Below are positions 44,908 through 53,553 of a stretch of DNA of 64,000 nt, one piece after another (position 1 is the first letter of the stretch; each line of letters opens with the position of its first letter). Source of the DNA: an uncultured SAR116 cluster alpha proteobacterium (GTDB lineage Bacteria > Pseudomonadota > Alphaproteobacteria > Puniceispirillales > Puniceispirillaceae); the NCBI GenBank assembly GCA_902518965.1, contig CABYIQ010000002.1, positions 1 to 64,000 on the forward strand, in the 5' to 3' direction. The notes under the pieces were generated by a model. That model had not been told where the DNA came from. It saw only the letters and a list, made by a program, of their open reading frames with translations, and did not search any database. The position numbers and the translations under genes were made by a program.

Positions 44908-45008
44908 TGCCAGCCTGAACGGATTCCAGCCATGTCTGCACTTCTAAATTGATTGCCGTTGACCAATTTGGCGAGAAACTGAGAAAACAATAGAAAAAAA
45001 GTGATTAA

Positions 45009-45034
45009 TGTTTTCATTTATAGCAATGAAAACA
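45009..45034. promoter_or_regulatory. Perfect 10-bp inverted repeat
   Basis: TGTTTTCATT (45009-45018) and AATGAAAACA (45025-45034) are exact complements around TATAGC. There is no T-run, so an operator is as likely as a terminator. It sits about 130 bases past the aldolase stop and 170 bases upstream of the XRE start. Confidence 0.4.
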
Positions 45035-45165
45035 GTAAAAATGGAAGCAAGATATTGGAAGATATGGGCATCACAAGCAAAACTTGGCCACGACCACTGA
45101 CGCCGTTCTTACAATGTCGACAGTGTTTGACCTGCTAACACCCTAAAAGTTGTGTTCGAAGGTAA

Positions 45166-46002
45166 TTATGCGTCCCTGGCATGAATACTTTTCAGGACTT
45201 TTTTTGTCTGCTCAATTAGAGCTGGTTTAACAGCTGACAAAATTTGATTGCGGTCAAACAAATGGGCGTCGCTGTCCAACACATTGCGCAGAGAAGTGCC
45301 AAAGGCCTGGCGTAATTCTGTACCCACATTAAATTTACAAATTTTTGTGTTTGTAGCCAGCCAGCCTCTGTCTTCAGCCTTTATTCCACTTGCCCCATGC
45401 AGAACAAGCGGACAATTCACTACCGCCTCAATCGCTTCAAGAGCAACCCTGTCAATGACCGCGTCAGCAGATGTCTGCAGATGCACATTGCCAACAGAGA
45501 TAGCTAGCGCATCTGGGCAGGCCTGATTCACAAGCTCTGCTGCCTCTTCTGCTTTCGTAGGCAGAGATACTGCACCTTGATCATAACCAACAAAGCCTAT
45601 CTCCGCTTCAACAGATACGCCATGGGGGTGAGCGATTTCTTTAACTGCAGTTGTCATCGCGATATTTTTTGCCAAATGAAAGCGCGAACCATCAATCATC
45701 ACCGAGGTAAAGCCATGATCGATGCCTGCCTGACATTCAGAAATTGTAGTAGCATGGTCGATGTGACAAACTACAGGCACCTGTGCCTTTTCTGCGAGCG
45801 CACGGAACATTGGTCCCAAAACGGATACAGGTGTATGTGTCCGGCATCCCGGTCCTGCTTGCAAAATGACAGGGCATCTCAGCTCTTCTGCAGCTGCGAC
45901 AAAGGCACATGCATCTTCCCAGCCCTGAACAACCAACCCCGCTACGCCATAGCCCTCATTTAGGGCTGGCGTGAGAACATCCATAAGATTGGCAACTGTC
46001 AT
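45166..46002 (-). CDS. iolJ: Class II aldolase, IolJ/fructose-bisphosphate aldolase-like
   Basis: The 278-residue zinc aldolase has HIDHA near residue 81, GFTSVMIDGS, EAEIG, ISVGNVH and VLHGASGI, the family metal and phosphate motifs. Coupling to iolB (four-base overlap) and iolC suggests it cleaves 2-deoxy-5-keto-gluconate 6-phosphate to malonic semialdehyde and DHAP, as IolJ does. From sequence alone a fructose- or tagatose-bisphosphate substrate is equally possible. Confidence 0.8.
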   Translation of the reverse strand: MTVANLMDVLTPALNEGYGVAGLVVQGWEDACAFVAAAEELRCPVILQAGPGCRTHTPVSVLGPMFRALAEKAQVPVVCHIDHATTISECQAGIDHGFTSVMIDGSRFHLAKNIAMTTAVKEIAHPHGVSVEAEIGFVGYDQGAVSLPTKAEEAAELVNQACPDALAISVGNVHLQTSADAVIDRVALEAIEAVVNCPLVLHGASGIKAEDRGWLATNTKICKFNVGTELRQAFGTSLRNVLDSDAHLFDRNQILSAVKPALIEQTKKVLKSIHARDA

Positions 46003-46841
46003 TTAAATTTGGCAATCATGTCTTTAATGCCAGGAATGGTTTCTACCTGCCAGGCATGCTCAGGCTGAAAATACTGTACAAGTGACCTTTGGCTAAGGCC
46101 ACCCAGAATTGTAAAATAATACATCTCATACCCTGGCGCTACTACACAAGGGTGATATCCTGACTTGATCGCAAAGCTGGATCCGTCAACAATGTGAAAC
46201 GCTTCACCCAGTTTGTCGTCATCAGGTTCCAACAGCTGCATGCCAAAGCCATGGTTAGGCTTAAATCTGAAATTATAAACCTCGTCATGCCGGGTCTCGT
46301 TTGGAAGGCGATCAGTGTCATGTTTATGAGGCGGGAAGCCTGACCAACCCCCTGCTCCAACTGTATACAGTTCTGAGACCAGCAGACGCCCAACCTTATC
46401 CACCTGTTTTTGACCCAAAATGTGTTTGATTTTCCGATGCGTTTTGGTGTCATCAGATCCATACTGCACAACATCAATTTCATTTTTGTGCACAGTAAAG
46501 GGGGTCAACCTGTCATCAAATCTTGCCCCGGCAACAAAAACCTCACAACTATTACTTTTGCAGACCATCTGTGCTGGCGTATCGGTTGGCACATAAACAC
46601 CTTCTGGTTCACCATCCCAGACATCACTACCTCTGTCACCAACCTCGCCAAATTCAGTATTATCCACATCCACATCAACACGACCTGTAGCAGGCACAAT
46701 GCATGTTTCGTAGCCTGGTATTTGGTAGGAAAACACCTGCCCCTTTTCCAGCTTCACAACGTTAAAGTAAGTTAGAGGCACATGCGTATCATGGATATCA
46801 ATGATGGCTTTATTCTGATTATCAAAAGGCGGTATATGCAT
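45999..46841 (-). CDS. iolB: 5-deoxy-glucuronate isomerase
   Basis: IolB converts 5-deoxy-glucuronate to 2-deoxy-5-keto-gluconate in inositol breakdown. The 280-residue cupin has the diagnostic WSGFPPHKHDTD block with metal-binding His residues, and HDEVYNFRFKP with GFGMQLL. HPCVVAPGYEMYYFTILGG lies near the C-terminus. It lies between iolC and the aldolase gene on the same strand. Confidence 0.93.
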   Translation of the reverse strand: MHIPPFDNQNKAIIDIHDTHVPLTYFNVVKLEKGQVFSYQIPGYETCIVPATGRVDVDVDNTEFGEVGDRGSDVWDGEPEGVYVPTDTPAQMVCKSNSCEVFVAGARFDDRLTPFTVHKNEIDVVQYGSDDTKTHRKIKHILGQKQVDKVGRLLVSELYTVGAGGWSGFPPHKHDTDRLPNETRHDEVYNFRFKPNHGFGMQLLEPDDDKLGEAFHIVDGSSFAIKSGYHPCVVAPGYEMYYFTILGGLSQRSLVQYFQPEHAWQVETIPGIKDMIAKFK

Positions 46842-46861
46842 AACTTGTTACCTCTGCTCCT

Positions 46862-47875
46862 TTACTTGTTCGGTTTTGTTATTCCGTGGGACAACATAAA
46901 GTCATCAAGCTGCTCTTTATCTGGCATGGCAGACGCACATCCAACCCGTGCAACAACATAAGCCGCCGCTGCGCTGCCCCGCAAAACAGCAGAATGCACA
47001 TCTCCATCAAGGCTTAACCTGATCAAAAAATTACCTAAAAACGCATCTCCTGCACCAAACGGTTTTACAAGTGTCACAGGAAATATACCTGTCTCAATCA
47101 CATGTTCCTGATAGAGCGATATACAGCCTAGCTCACCTCTTTTATACAGAACAAGCTGGCCAGTTTCTGCATGAGCTCTGGCAGCAGCAAAACCCTTGGC
47201 TTCATCGCCTCCACACATCACAGTGAACTCATCATTATTGCCAACCAAAATGTCTGCCTGTGCAAGTTCAGGTCTCATACGTGAGGCCGCGGCTGCGGCA
47301 TCTGACCACGCATTTGCCCTGTAATCAATATCAAAAATTACTGGGCATCCGACCTGTCTTGCAGCTGCAATCGCAATACTGACCGCTGATGCAGATGGTT
47401 CGCCAGATATTGCGGTTCCAGTGATTAGAAGCCCGCCAGCCCTGCTGAAATCAAGGCGCTGAATATCCTTTTCTGAAATCTGCAAGTCTGCTGCATCATT
47501 TCGGTAAATCACCACAGCGGCATCCTGCGGTTTTGTCTCAGCGATCGCTAGAGAGTTTCGATATAGACCCGCCTGTGTCTGGCAGAAAGTAATATCAACT
47601 CCGTACTGATTACATTTGGCTTGAACAAAACGGCCAACCTGGTCATCTGAGAACACCGTCACCAGCGCTGCATGCCCGCCTTGCCGCGCCAGCGCGACAG
47701 CAATATTGCCAGCAGATCCACCCATGTCCGCTCGAAAATATTCAGCATCTTCTATGTTTACGCCAACTGGTTCAGGATATAAGTCCATCCCCGCACGGCC
47801 GATACAATAAACAGGGCCAGAGCTAAGCCTTTTGGAGATGGTTTCAGAGAAAAAAAAAGGGGGCTGATCAATCAT
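46862..47875 (-). CDS. iolC: 5-dehydro-2-deoxygluconokinase
   Basis: A PfkB-family kinase (337 residues) with CIGRAGMDLYPEPVGV at the N-terminus, the GGSAGNIAVALARQGG block and the catalytic PFGAGDAFLGNFL motif. The N-terminal pattern and linkage to iolB identify it as IolC, which phosphorylates 2-deoxy-5-keto-gluconate. It is the first gene of the iolC-iolB-aldolase unit. iolG, iolE and iolD are not in the window. Confidence 0.9.
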   Translation of the reverse strand: MIDQPPFFFSETISKRLSSGPVYCIGRAGMDLYPEPVGVNIEDAEYFRADMGGSAGNIAVALARQGGHAALVTVFSDDQVGRFVQAKCNQYGVDITFCQTQAGLYRNSLAIAETKPQDAAVVIYRNDAADLQISEKDIQRLDFSRAGGLLITGTAISGEPSASAVSIAIAAARQVGCPVIFDIDYRANAWSDAAAAASRMRPELAQADILVGNNDEFTVMCGGDEAKGFAAARAHAETGQLVLYKRGELGCISLYQEHVIETGIFPVTLVKPFGAGDAFLGNFLIRLSLDGDVHSAVLRGSAAAAYVVARVGCASAMPDKEQLDDFMLSHGITKPNK

Positions 47876-47944
47876 GACTTCATCATGGATAGATGGCTCA
47901 CAACGGTCAAGCTGCTTTGATTTAACACAATAAGACAGCTGAGA

Positions 47945-48021
47945 TGGTGACCTCGGCAGGACTCGAACCTGCTGCCTACAGATTAGGAATCTGTCGCTCT
48001 ATCCTGATGAGCTACGAGGCC
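47945..48021 (-). tRNA. tRNA-Arg (anticodon CCT)
   Basis: 77 nt including CCA. Acceptor GGCCTCG pairs with CGAGGTC (one G-T wobble), the anticodon stem ACAGA/TCTGT frames TTCCTAA giving anticodon CCT, and the T-loop is TTCGAGT. It lies between manC and iolC on their strand. Confidence 0.94.
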
Positions 48022-48056
48022 ACAAGTTAAATATTATACACATATAGATGGTTTGG

Positions 48057-49469
48057 CTATAACCGCTCAACATCATCTTCACCCAGGTAAGTGCCCGTTC
48101 TAACCTCTATTAAAGTCAGCGCTGCATCTGCGGGATTAGATAATTTATGGGCCGTGCCTGCTGGAATATCCAGAGAATCATTAGCACCCAACCTGACGAG
48201 CCTTTCCTTTAGCTGCACTTCAGCATTACCGCTTGTAACAACCCAGTTTTCAGAACGCTTCTGATGGGTCTGCAGAGACATCTGTGTCCGCGGATATAAA
48301 TGCACCCGTCGCACCTGGTACCCTTGAGCCAAAACAAGGGTCTCAAACCATCCCCATGGCCTGAACTGGCGTGGTTGTTCCAAGGCCTGGCTATATTTCT
48401 GCTGAGCAAGCAGGTCAACAATCTGCTTTACAGATTGAACCTGTTCTTTATGTACCACCAAAACCGCATCGGCCATAGCGACAACAATCAGATCATTGAG
48501 GCCAACAGCAGCAACAACCTGCTCAGGATTGTCAGACCAGATGAGACAAGAGTGGCTGTTGATCTGGCTGGATTTGCCTACCAGCAGATTTCCTTTTGAA
48601 TCTGTTTGCCTATCTTCTGATAGCTCTCGCATAACAGCCTGCCAGTCACCCAGGTCGGACCAGCGTCCGGAAAAAGAAAAAACAGTCAGGTTATCTGTAT
48701 TTTCAAGAATGGCATAATCAATTGAGTCAGCCTCAACTTCAGCCCAGGACGTCTCGTCAAGACGCAGAAAGTCTAGATCCAACTTGCCCAACTTTAAGGA
48801 CTGTCTGACCGACCTTAACATGTCAGGTACATGTTGTTCCGCTAATTCCAGAACAATCTTACACTGCATTAAAAAAATACCTGAATTCCAAAGATAGCCT
48901 CCTTGTTCAATCATTTTTTTAGCGGAACCCTCATCAGGTTTTTCATGAAACCTGGCCACAGCAAAACCATCGGCGCCTGATAATTTTTGTCCTGTTTCGA
49001 TGTAGCCATACCCTGTCTCAGGACGGACAGGCTTAATACCAAAAGTCACCACAGCCCCTGATTTCGCTGACGTTTTTGCTGCTGCAACCCGTTCTGTGAA
49101 GGCTGCCTGTTCAGGAATATAATGATCCGAGGATACAACCAGCATCAACGCATCTGGGTCCTCATCATAAATTTTTCCAGCAGCTGCTAGTATTGCAGGG
49201 GCTGTGTTCTTAGGTGAAGGTTCGAGCAAAACAGCATTCGGTTTTATGCCTATATCGGCCAGTTGCTGAGCAGCAATGAACCTATAATCATTTGCTGTAA
49301 TAACGAGCAAATCTTCAAATTCTGGCCCTGACACACGCAATGCTGCCTGCTGAAATAAACTGTCCTCACTCGTTAAATTTAAAAACTGTTTTGGCATTGA
49401 CCTTCGTGACATCGGCCAGAGACGTTTCCCTGCACCCCCACATAAAATCACTGGATAAATCAATGCCAT
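48057..49469 (-). CDS. manC: Mannose-1-phosphate guanylyltransferase/mannose-6-phosphate isomerase
   Basis: The 470-residue type-II enzyme has an N-terminal nucleotidyltransferase with VILCGGAGKRLWPMSRRSMPKQ (residues 6-27) and EKPDEGSA. The C-terminal cupin isomerase domain starts at RPWGWFETL. GDP-mannose would feed surface polysaccharides and the Gmd at 29.1 kb. In the cupin motif two usual histidines are replaced: THQKRSENW instead of the common MHHHRAEHW. The transferase half looks intact; the isomerase half may be weak or dead. ATG at 49469 gives the standard start. Confidence 0.92.
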   Translation of the reverse strand: MALIYPVILCGGAGKRLWPMSRRSMPKQFLNLTSEDSLFQQAALRVSGPEFEDLLVITANDYRFIAAQQLADIGIKPNAVLLEPSPKNTAPAILAAAGKIYDEDPDALMLVVSSDHYIPEQAAFTERVAAAKTSAKSGAVVTFGIKPVRPETGYGYIETGQKLSGADGFAVARFHEKPDEGSAKKMIEQGGYLWNSGIFLMQCKIVLELAEQHVPDMLRSVRQSLKLGKLDLDFLRLDETSWAEVEADSIDYAILENTDNLTVFSFSGRWSDLGDWQAVMRELSEDRQTDSKGNLLVGKSSQINSHSCLIWSDNPEQVVAAVGLNDLIVVAMADAVLVVHKEQVQSVKQIVDLLAQQKYSQALEQPRQFRPWGWFETLVLAQGYQVRRVHLYPRTQMSLQTHQKRSENWVVTSGNAEVQLKERLVRLGANDSLDIPAGTAHKLSNPADAALTLIEVRTGTYLGEDDVERL

Positions 49470-49564
49470 AATCTGATACCTTATCTCCGCAAACCTCTCC
49501 TTGGTTTTTACCTGAGGCGCTTTGAAATAGCCACACAAACCCTGAAGTTAGTCAAATTGATAAG

Positions 49565-50938
49565 TTATATATGCTCATGAGCAAAGACATCATCCGGCAG
49601 GCCTGCTGCCCTGCAGGCCTTGCTTTGTCTTTGACTAAGCTGTTCTGTGTCAAAATCATCTATCAGATTATGGAAAAGACGATGCCAGTTTACCTCTGCT
49701 TTCAGATGCATAAACACAGAGCCCAGGCCCACAGCTGCCCGATCCATCAACACAAATTCACGCGGTGGTTTAATACCGCCAATCCGCTTTAATTCCTGAT
49801 GAACACGTCCAGCCAACTCGCGCCCTTCTGAACCACCACGCATTTGCTGAATAGGGCGCACCTCATCAGACAGCAAGGGGGCATAAATAAACCCTGCCCA
49901 CATATTCAAGACCGTAATCGCCTCATCATCAAGTCCATGAAACCCCCATTTTGCATAGGCCTGACGCGCCAGATCATCATCCTGCTGGCTCAAGGCGCTA
50001 TACAGCTCAATAACACCTGCCACAAATTCAGGACGGAAGATGCGGATGGACCCAAAATCCATCAGATTAATATTCAAATCAGGATCAATCGAATAATTGC
50101 CTAAATGCGGGTCGCCGTGGATCACGCCGTAAAAATAAAAAGGCACATACCAGGCGCGAAACATATTTATAGCTACCTGATTGCGAGATTCCTGAGACGG
50201 CTCTGTCTCCAGCCAGGCCATCAGCTTTTGGCCCTCTATCCAGCTCATCGTTAATGCCCGCTCAGACGATAAGTCGGAATAATATTCAGGCATAATCACC
50301 TGATGTTCATCTTTCAGCATCAGGCTGTAGAGCTTCAGATTTGCGACCTCACGCCTGTAATCCAGCTCTTCACGCAGCCTATCTGATAACTCTGTATGGA
50401 TATCAGCAGTTGAGATTGCACTGTCAAAACGCTCATAAAGCTGAAAAACCAGTTTTAATTGGGCCAGATCCGCATCAATTGCTGACGCCATATCTGGATA
50501 TTGCAACTTAACCGCCAACAGCTTGCCATCATGGGATGTGGCTTTATGCACCTGGCCAAGGGATGCCGCTGATACGGCCTGCCGGTCAAATGCTGCAAAT
50601 TTAGACTGCCAGTCCGCCCCCAATTCAGCTGCCATACGGCGCTTTACAAACAGCCAGCCCATAGACGGAGCATCCGCCTGAAGGGCAGCCAGTTCTTCTG
50701 CATATTCTGGCGGCAACGCGTCAGGGATCGTGGATAAAATCTGGGCTACCTTCATCAATGGCCCCTTTAACCCGCCCAGGGCCTCACGTAGCTGGGCAGC
50801 ATGTTTGTTTCTATCCACATCCATCCCCAAGTAGCGTTCGCCTGCCAGACGGGCCGCAAGCCCTGACATTGTTCCTGTGACCCGTGCATAACGGCGAATG
50901 CGCCCACCAACTCCGGATTGACCATCATAAGCTGCCAT
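49565..50938 (-). CDS. AarF/ABC1 family atypical kinase
   Basis: The 457-residue protein has GGLKGPLMKVAQILSTIPDALPPEYAEELAALQ, the Ala-rich/KxGQ-type N-lobe of UbiB-like kinases (with KVAQ). AASLGQVHKA, VKLQYPD, and GDPHLGNYSIDPDLNINLMDFG form the catalytic and metal loops. UbiB relatives support ubiquinone biosynthesis or lipid handling. No C-terminal membrane helix is evident, so it may not be UbiB itself. Confidence 0.88.
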   Translation of the reverse strand: MAAYDGQSGVGGRIRRYARVTGTMSGLAARLAGERYLGMDVDRNKHAAQLREALGGLKGPLMKVAQILSTIPDALPPEYAEELAALQADAPSMGWLFVKRRMAAELGADWQSKFAAFDRQAVSAASLGQVHKATSHDGKLLAVKLQYPDMASAIDADLAQLKLVFQLYERFDSAISTADIHTELSDRLREELDYRREVANLKLYSLMLKDEHQVIMPEYYSDLSSERALTMSWIEGQKLMAWLETEPSQESRNQVAINMFRAWYVPFYFYGVIHGDPHLGNYSIDPDLNINLMDFGSIRIFRPEFVAGVIELYSALSQQDDDLARQAYAKWGFHGLDDEAITVLNMWAGFIYAPLLSDEVRPIQQMRGGSEGRELAGRVHQELKRIGGIKPPREFVLMDRAAVGLGSVFMHLKAEVNWHRLFHNLIDDFDTEQLSQRQSKACRAAGLPDDVFAHEHI

Positions 50939-50968
50939 CTTATCTAGTTTCCCTTTTTAGCGCCTGTC

Positions 50969-52738
50969 TCAGGACAAACTCTCCAGCTCGTCAATCATGC
51001 CTGCGATCATATCAAGCCCCATATTCCAGAACGAGGCATGTGCCGGGTTTAGACCAAAAGGCGCAAGAGCTTCATTATAGCGTTTGGTACCGCCAGCCTT
51101 TAACAGCTGAATGTATTGCTCAGAAAAAACCAATTTATCTGCAGCTGATTTCACTTGATAATTCTGCCAGAGCGCATTTACAAGACAATCACCAAACGCA
51201 TAGGCGTAAACATAAAAAGGCGTATGCACAAAATGTGGGATATAAGCCCAAATCGGACGATAGCTGTCATCAAGACGGACAGCAGGACCCAGCGCTTGCG
51301 TTTGTGTCTGCATCCATAAATCTGACAGCGCCTCGGCAGACACCTCACCTGATTTACGGGCATCATGAAAGGCAGTTTCAAAATTATGGAAGGCGATTTG
51401 ACGCACAACCGTATTCAACATATCCTCAACTTTTCCGGCCAGAAGAAAGCGCCGTGCTGCGTTATTTGGGGCCTTGTCAACTAAGGCCTGGAAGGCAAGC
51501 ATTTCAGCAAAAACTGAGGCTGTTTCAGCCAGTGTCAGGGGCGTATCGGACATCAGATAGCCTTTATCTGCCGCTAGCACCTGATGAATGCCATGCCCCA
51601 TTTCATGAGCCAGGGTCATCACATCACGGGCCCGACCATCAAAATTCATTAGAATATAAGGATGGGCTGAAGGCACAGTTGGGTGGCTAAACGCCCCGGA
51701 AGCTTTACCTTTACGCACTTCCGCATCAATCCAGTTTCGTTCAAAAAACTGCTGCGCAACATCAGCCATAGGCTGGTCAAAATCAGCAAAAGCATCTGTG
51801 ACGATCTGCCGGGCGTCGGACCAATTAAACCGTCGGTCATCATCCCCTGGCAAAGGAGCGTTCCTGTCCCACCAGGGGAGTTCATCTGCACCCATCCAGC
51901 CCGCCTTTAGATGGTAATAGCGATGCGCGATGTCTGGCATGCGAGCTGTTACTGCGCTGGACAGAGCATCCACCGTAGCGTCATCAACATCATTGGCAAG
52001 ATTACGTGACGAGACAGGGCGGTTGAACCCCCGCCATCTGTCGTCAATTTCCTTATCCTTGGCAATCACATTTAAAATTAAGCAGAAAAGTCGCTGATTA
52101 TCCTGCATGACCTCAGATAAAGAATGACCAGCTTCTTTGCGGATATCAGGAGACGGGTCTGACAATTTATTCAGGATTTCAGCTTCTGTTACTTCTGTGC
52201 CCTGGAACGCAAAACGCAAAGCGGTTGCTGTTTCATCAAAAAGACGTATCCAGGCACTGCGTCCCGCCGGAGTGCGTTCAACTAGCATCTGTTCAAGCCG
52301 GGTTTCAAGCTGATGCGGGGCAAAAGCCCGCAGACGTCGCAACCAGGGCAGAAAATGATAAAAATCAGGGTCACTCAACGCCTGCTGAAAACCATCTTCA
52401 TCCATGGCGGCCAGTTCAAGTTCAATAAACATCAACTGTGATGAAAAACCTGAAATTGCCTCTTTCATGCCTTGTGCATGCTGGCCCGTCTGTGGATCAG
52501 CCATATCTGCGGCAAATTGCAAATCTGCATGTGAAATAATACGCGATAGACGTTCAGAGACAGATTGATATTCTGCGATAACAGCTGCAAGTTCAGCACC
52601 TGTCATCTGGCTTAGCCGCCCTTCATGCTGGACAAGCTTTTCTGTCTGTTGTTTGGCAGTATCCAAGTCCAGCTGAATGGAAGTGCTACTGTCAGTGTAC
52701 AAATCTGTTAGATCCCAAATGGGCAACGAATCTGGCAT
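50969..52738 (-). CDS. pepF: M3-family oligoendopeptidase F
   Basis: A 589-residue zinc metallopeptidase with the HEMGHGIH active site (HExxH) in TLAHEMGHGIHQ near residue 385. It also has the downstream LTLAETASVFAEM motif supplying the third ligand Glu, and the C-terminal HTPFYVYAYAFGD region. It degrades cytoplasmic peptides. It ends 30 bases before the AarF-type gene on the same strand. Confidence 0.94.
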   Translation of the reverse strand: MPDSLPIWDLTDLYTDSSTSIQLDLDTAKQQTEKLVQHEGRLSQMTGAELAAVIAEYQSVSERLSRIISHADLQFAADMADPQTGQHAQGMKEAISGFSSQLMFIELELAAMDEDGFQQALSDPDFYHFLPWLRRLRAFAPHQLETRLEQMLVERTPAGRSAWIRLFDETATALRFAFQGTEVTEAEILNKLSDPSPDIRKEAGHSLSEVMQDNQRLFCLILNVIAKDKEIDDRWRGFNRPVSSRNLANDVDDATVDALSSAVTARMPDIAHRYYHLKAGWMGADELPWWDRNAPLPGDDDRRFNWSDARQIVTDAFADFDQPMADVAQQFFERNWIDAEVRKGKASGAFSHPTVPSAHPYILMNFDGRARDVMTLAHEMGHGIHQVLAADKGYLMSDTPLTLAETASVFAEMLAFQALVDKAPNNAARRFLLAGKVEDMLNTVVRQIAFHNFETAFHDARKSGEVSAEALSDLWMQTQTQALGPAVRLDDSYRPIWAYIPHFVHTPFYVYAYAFGDCLVNALWQNYQVKSAADKLVFSEQYIQLLKAGGTKRYNEALAPFGLNPAHASFWNMGLDMIAGMIDELESLS

Positions 52739-52800
52739 ATCAGCCTCTTATCTATAAGTGTTTGTGCTTCTTCCATATATAGGTAGAAAACGCTGAACGG

Positions 52801-53412
52801 CTACCATTTGGCCAGATTCATTTCTGGCATTTGCGCAGCTGTCTGCCCGCGCAAAAAGACCAAAGTTACACTGCCAATTTCCACACCCCATTTACTAACA
52901 AAAGCGCGGTTAATCGCAATATCCTGATCAAGCTGGTAAATAAAATCATCAAAACTGACCTGAAGCTGCTGTCCGGACATCGACAGCACAATATCATATG
53001 ACCAGGACAACACATTTCCCGCAATCTGGCCTGTGGCCACACCATCTATATCCTCTGCACGGCCCTGATAGCGGAGGAGGCCAAGCTCGTCAGAGCCGAG
53101 ATTGTCAATTCTCCAGACCCGGCGGGCGGTCTCTCCATCATCATAGATGAATTGTTCGTCCAGTGTCAGACGCCCTCCATCTGTCTGGCCATCGATCTGG
53201 ACACGAAACTGACGCTTCAGATTACCAAATCTATCTTCAAATATACCGTAAGCATAGCTTCTACCGTCAAAAAACTCCTCTAACTTTAAGGCTGGACGAT
53301 TATCTGCGTAATCAGCCATATCCGCCCTAAAAAGCCATTGTGTGCAGCTTGTCAGACTTATTATAACCGCACCTACAAATAAAAATCTTATCATAAATTT
53401 TAGGGCCATCAT
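52801..53412 (-). CDS. DUF3833 lipoprotein
   Basis: The 203-residue protein begins with a lipoprotein signal ending LTSC (Cys23). It has LEEFFDGRSYAYGIFEDRFG and YDIVLSMSGQQLQVSFDDFIYQL, the DUF3833 pattern. The function is unknown; likely in the envelope. It is divergent from the MFS gene. Confidence 0.85.
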   Translation of the reverse strand: MMALKFMIRFLFVGAVIISLTSCTQWLFRADMADYADNRPALKLEEFFDGRSYAYGIFEDRFGNLKRQFRVQIDGQTDGGRLTLDEQFIYDDGETARRVWRIDNLGSDELGLLRYQGRAEDIDGVATGQIAGNVLSWSYDIVLSMSGQQLQVSFDDFIYQLDQDIAINRAFVSKWGVEIGSVTLVFLRGQTAAQMPEMNLAKW

Positions 53413-53553
53413 CAGACCTTTACTCCGCTATTTCTTCTGTCTTCATCTACGAGATAGAACCAGCAAGCAGATGACCCCTGAAACAGACTTGACCTTTCAT
53501 ATCCAAGAGCTGACTGTTGAACTATAGTTTTAACCGGAGCTGTTTTTACGGTA

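Larger units (their letters stand above)
44839..45165. other. Intergenic region between XRE regulator and aldolase genes
   Basis: No gene is seen. It holds the 15-base palindrome at 44893 and the 10-bp-arm inverted repeat at 45009. A 24-codon frame from 45026 looks incidental. No T-rich terminator for the iol genes is obvious. Confidence 0.4.

Noticed and set aside
45026-45100. 24-codon frame starting MKTVKMEARYWK
   Set aside because: It lies within the inverted repeat region, has no ribosome-binding site and no family resemblance.
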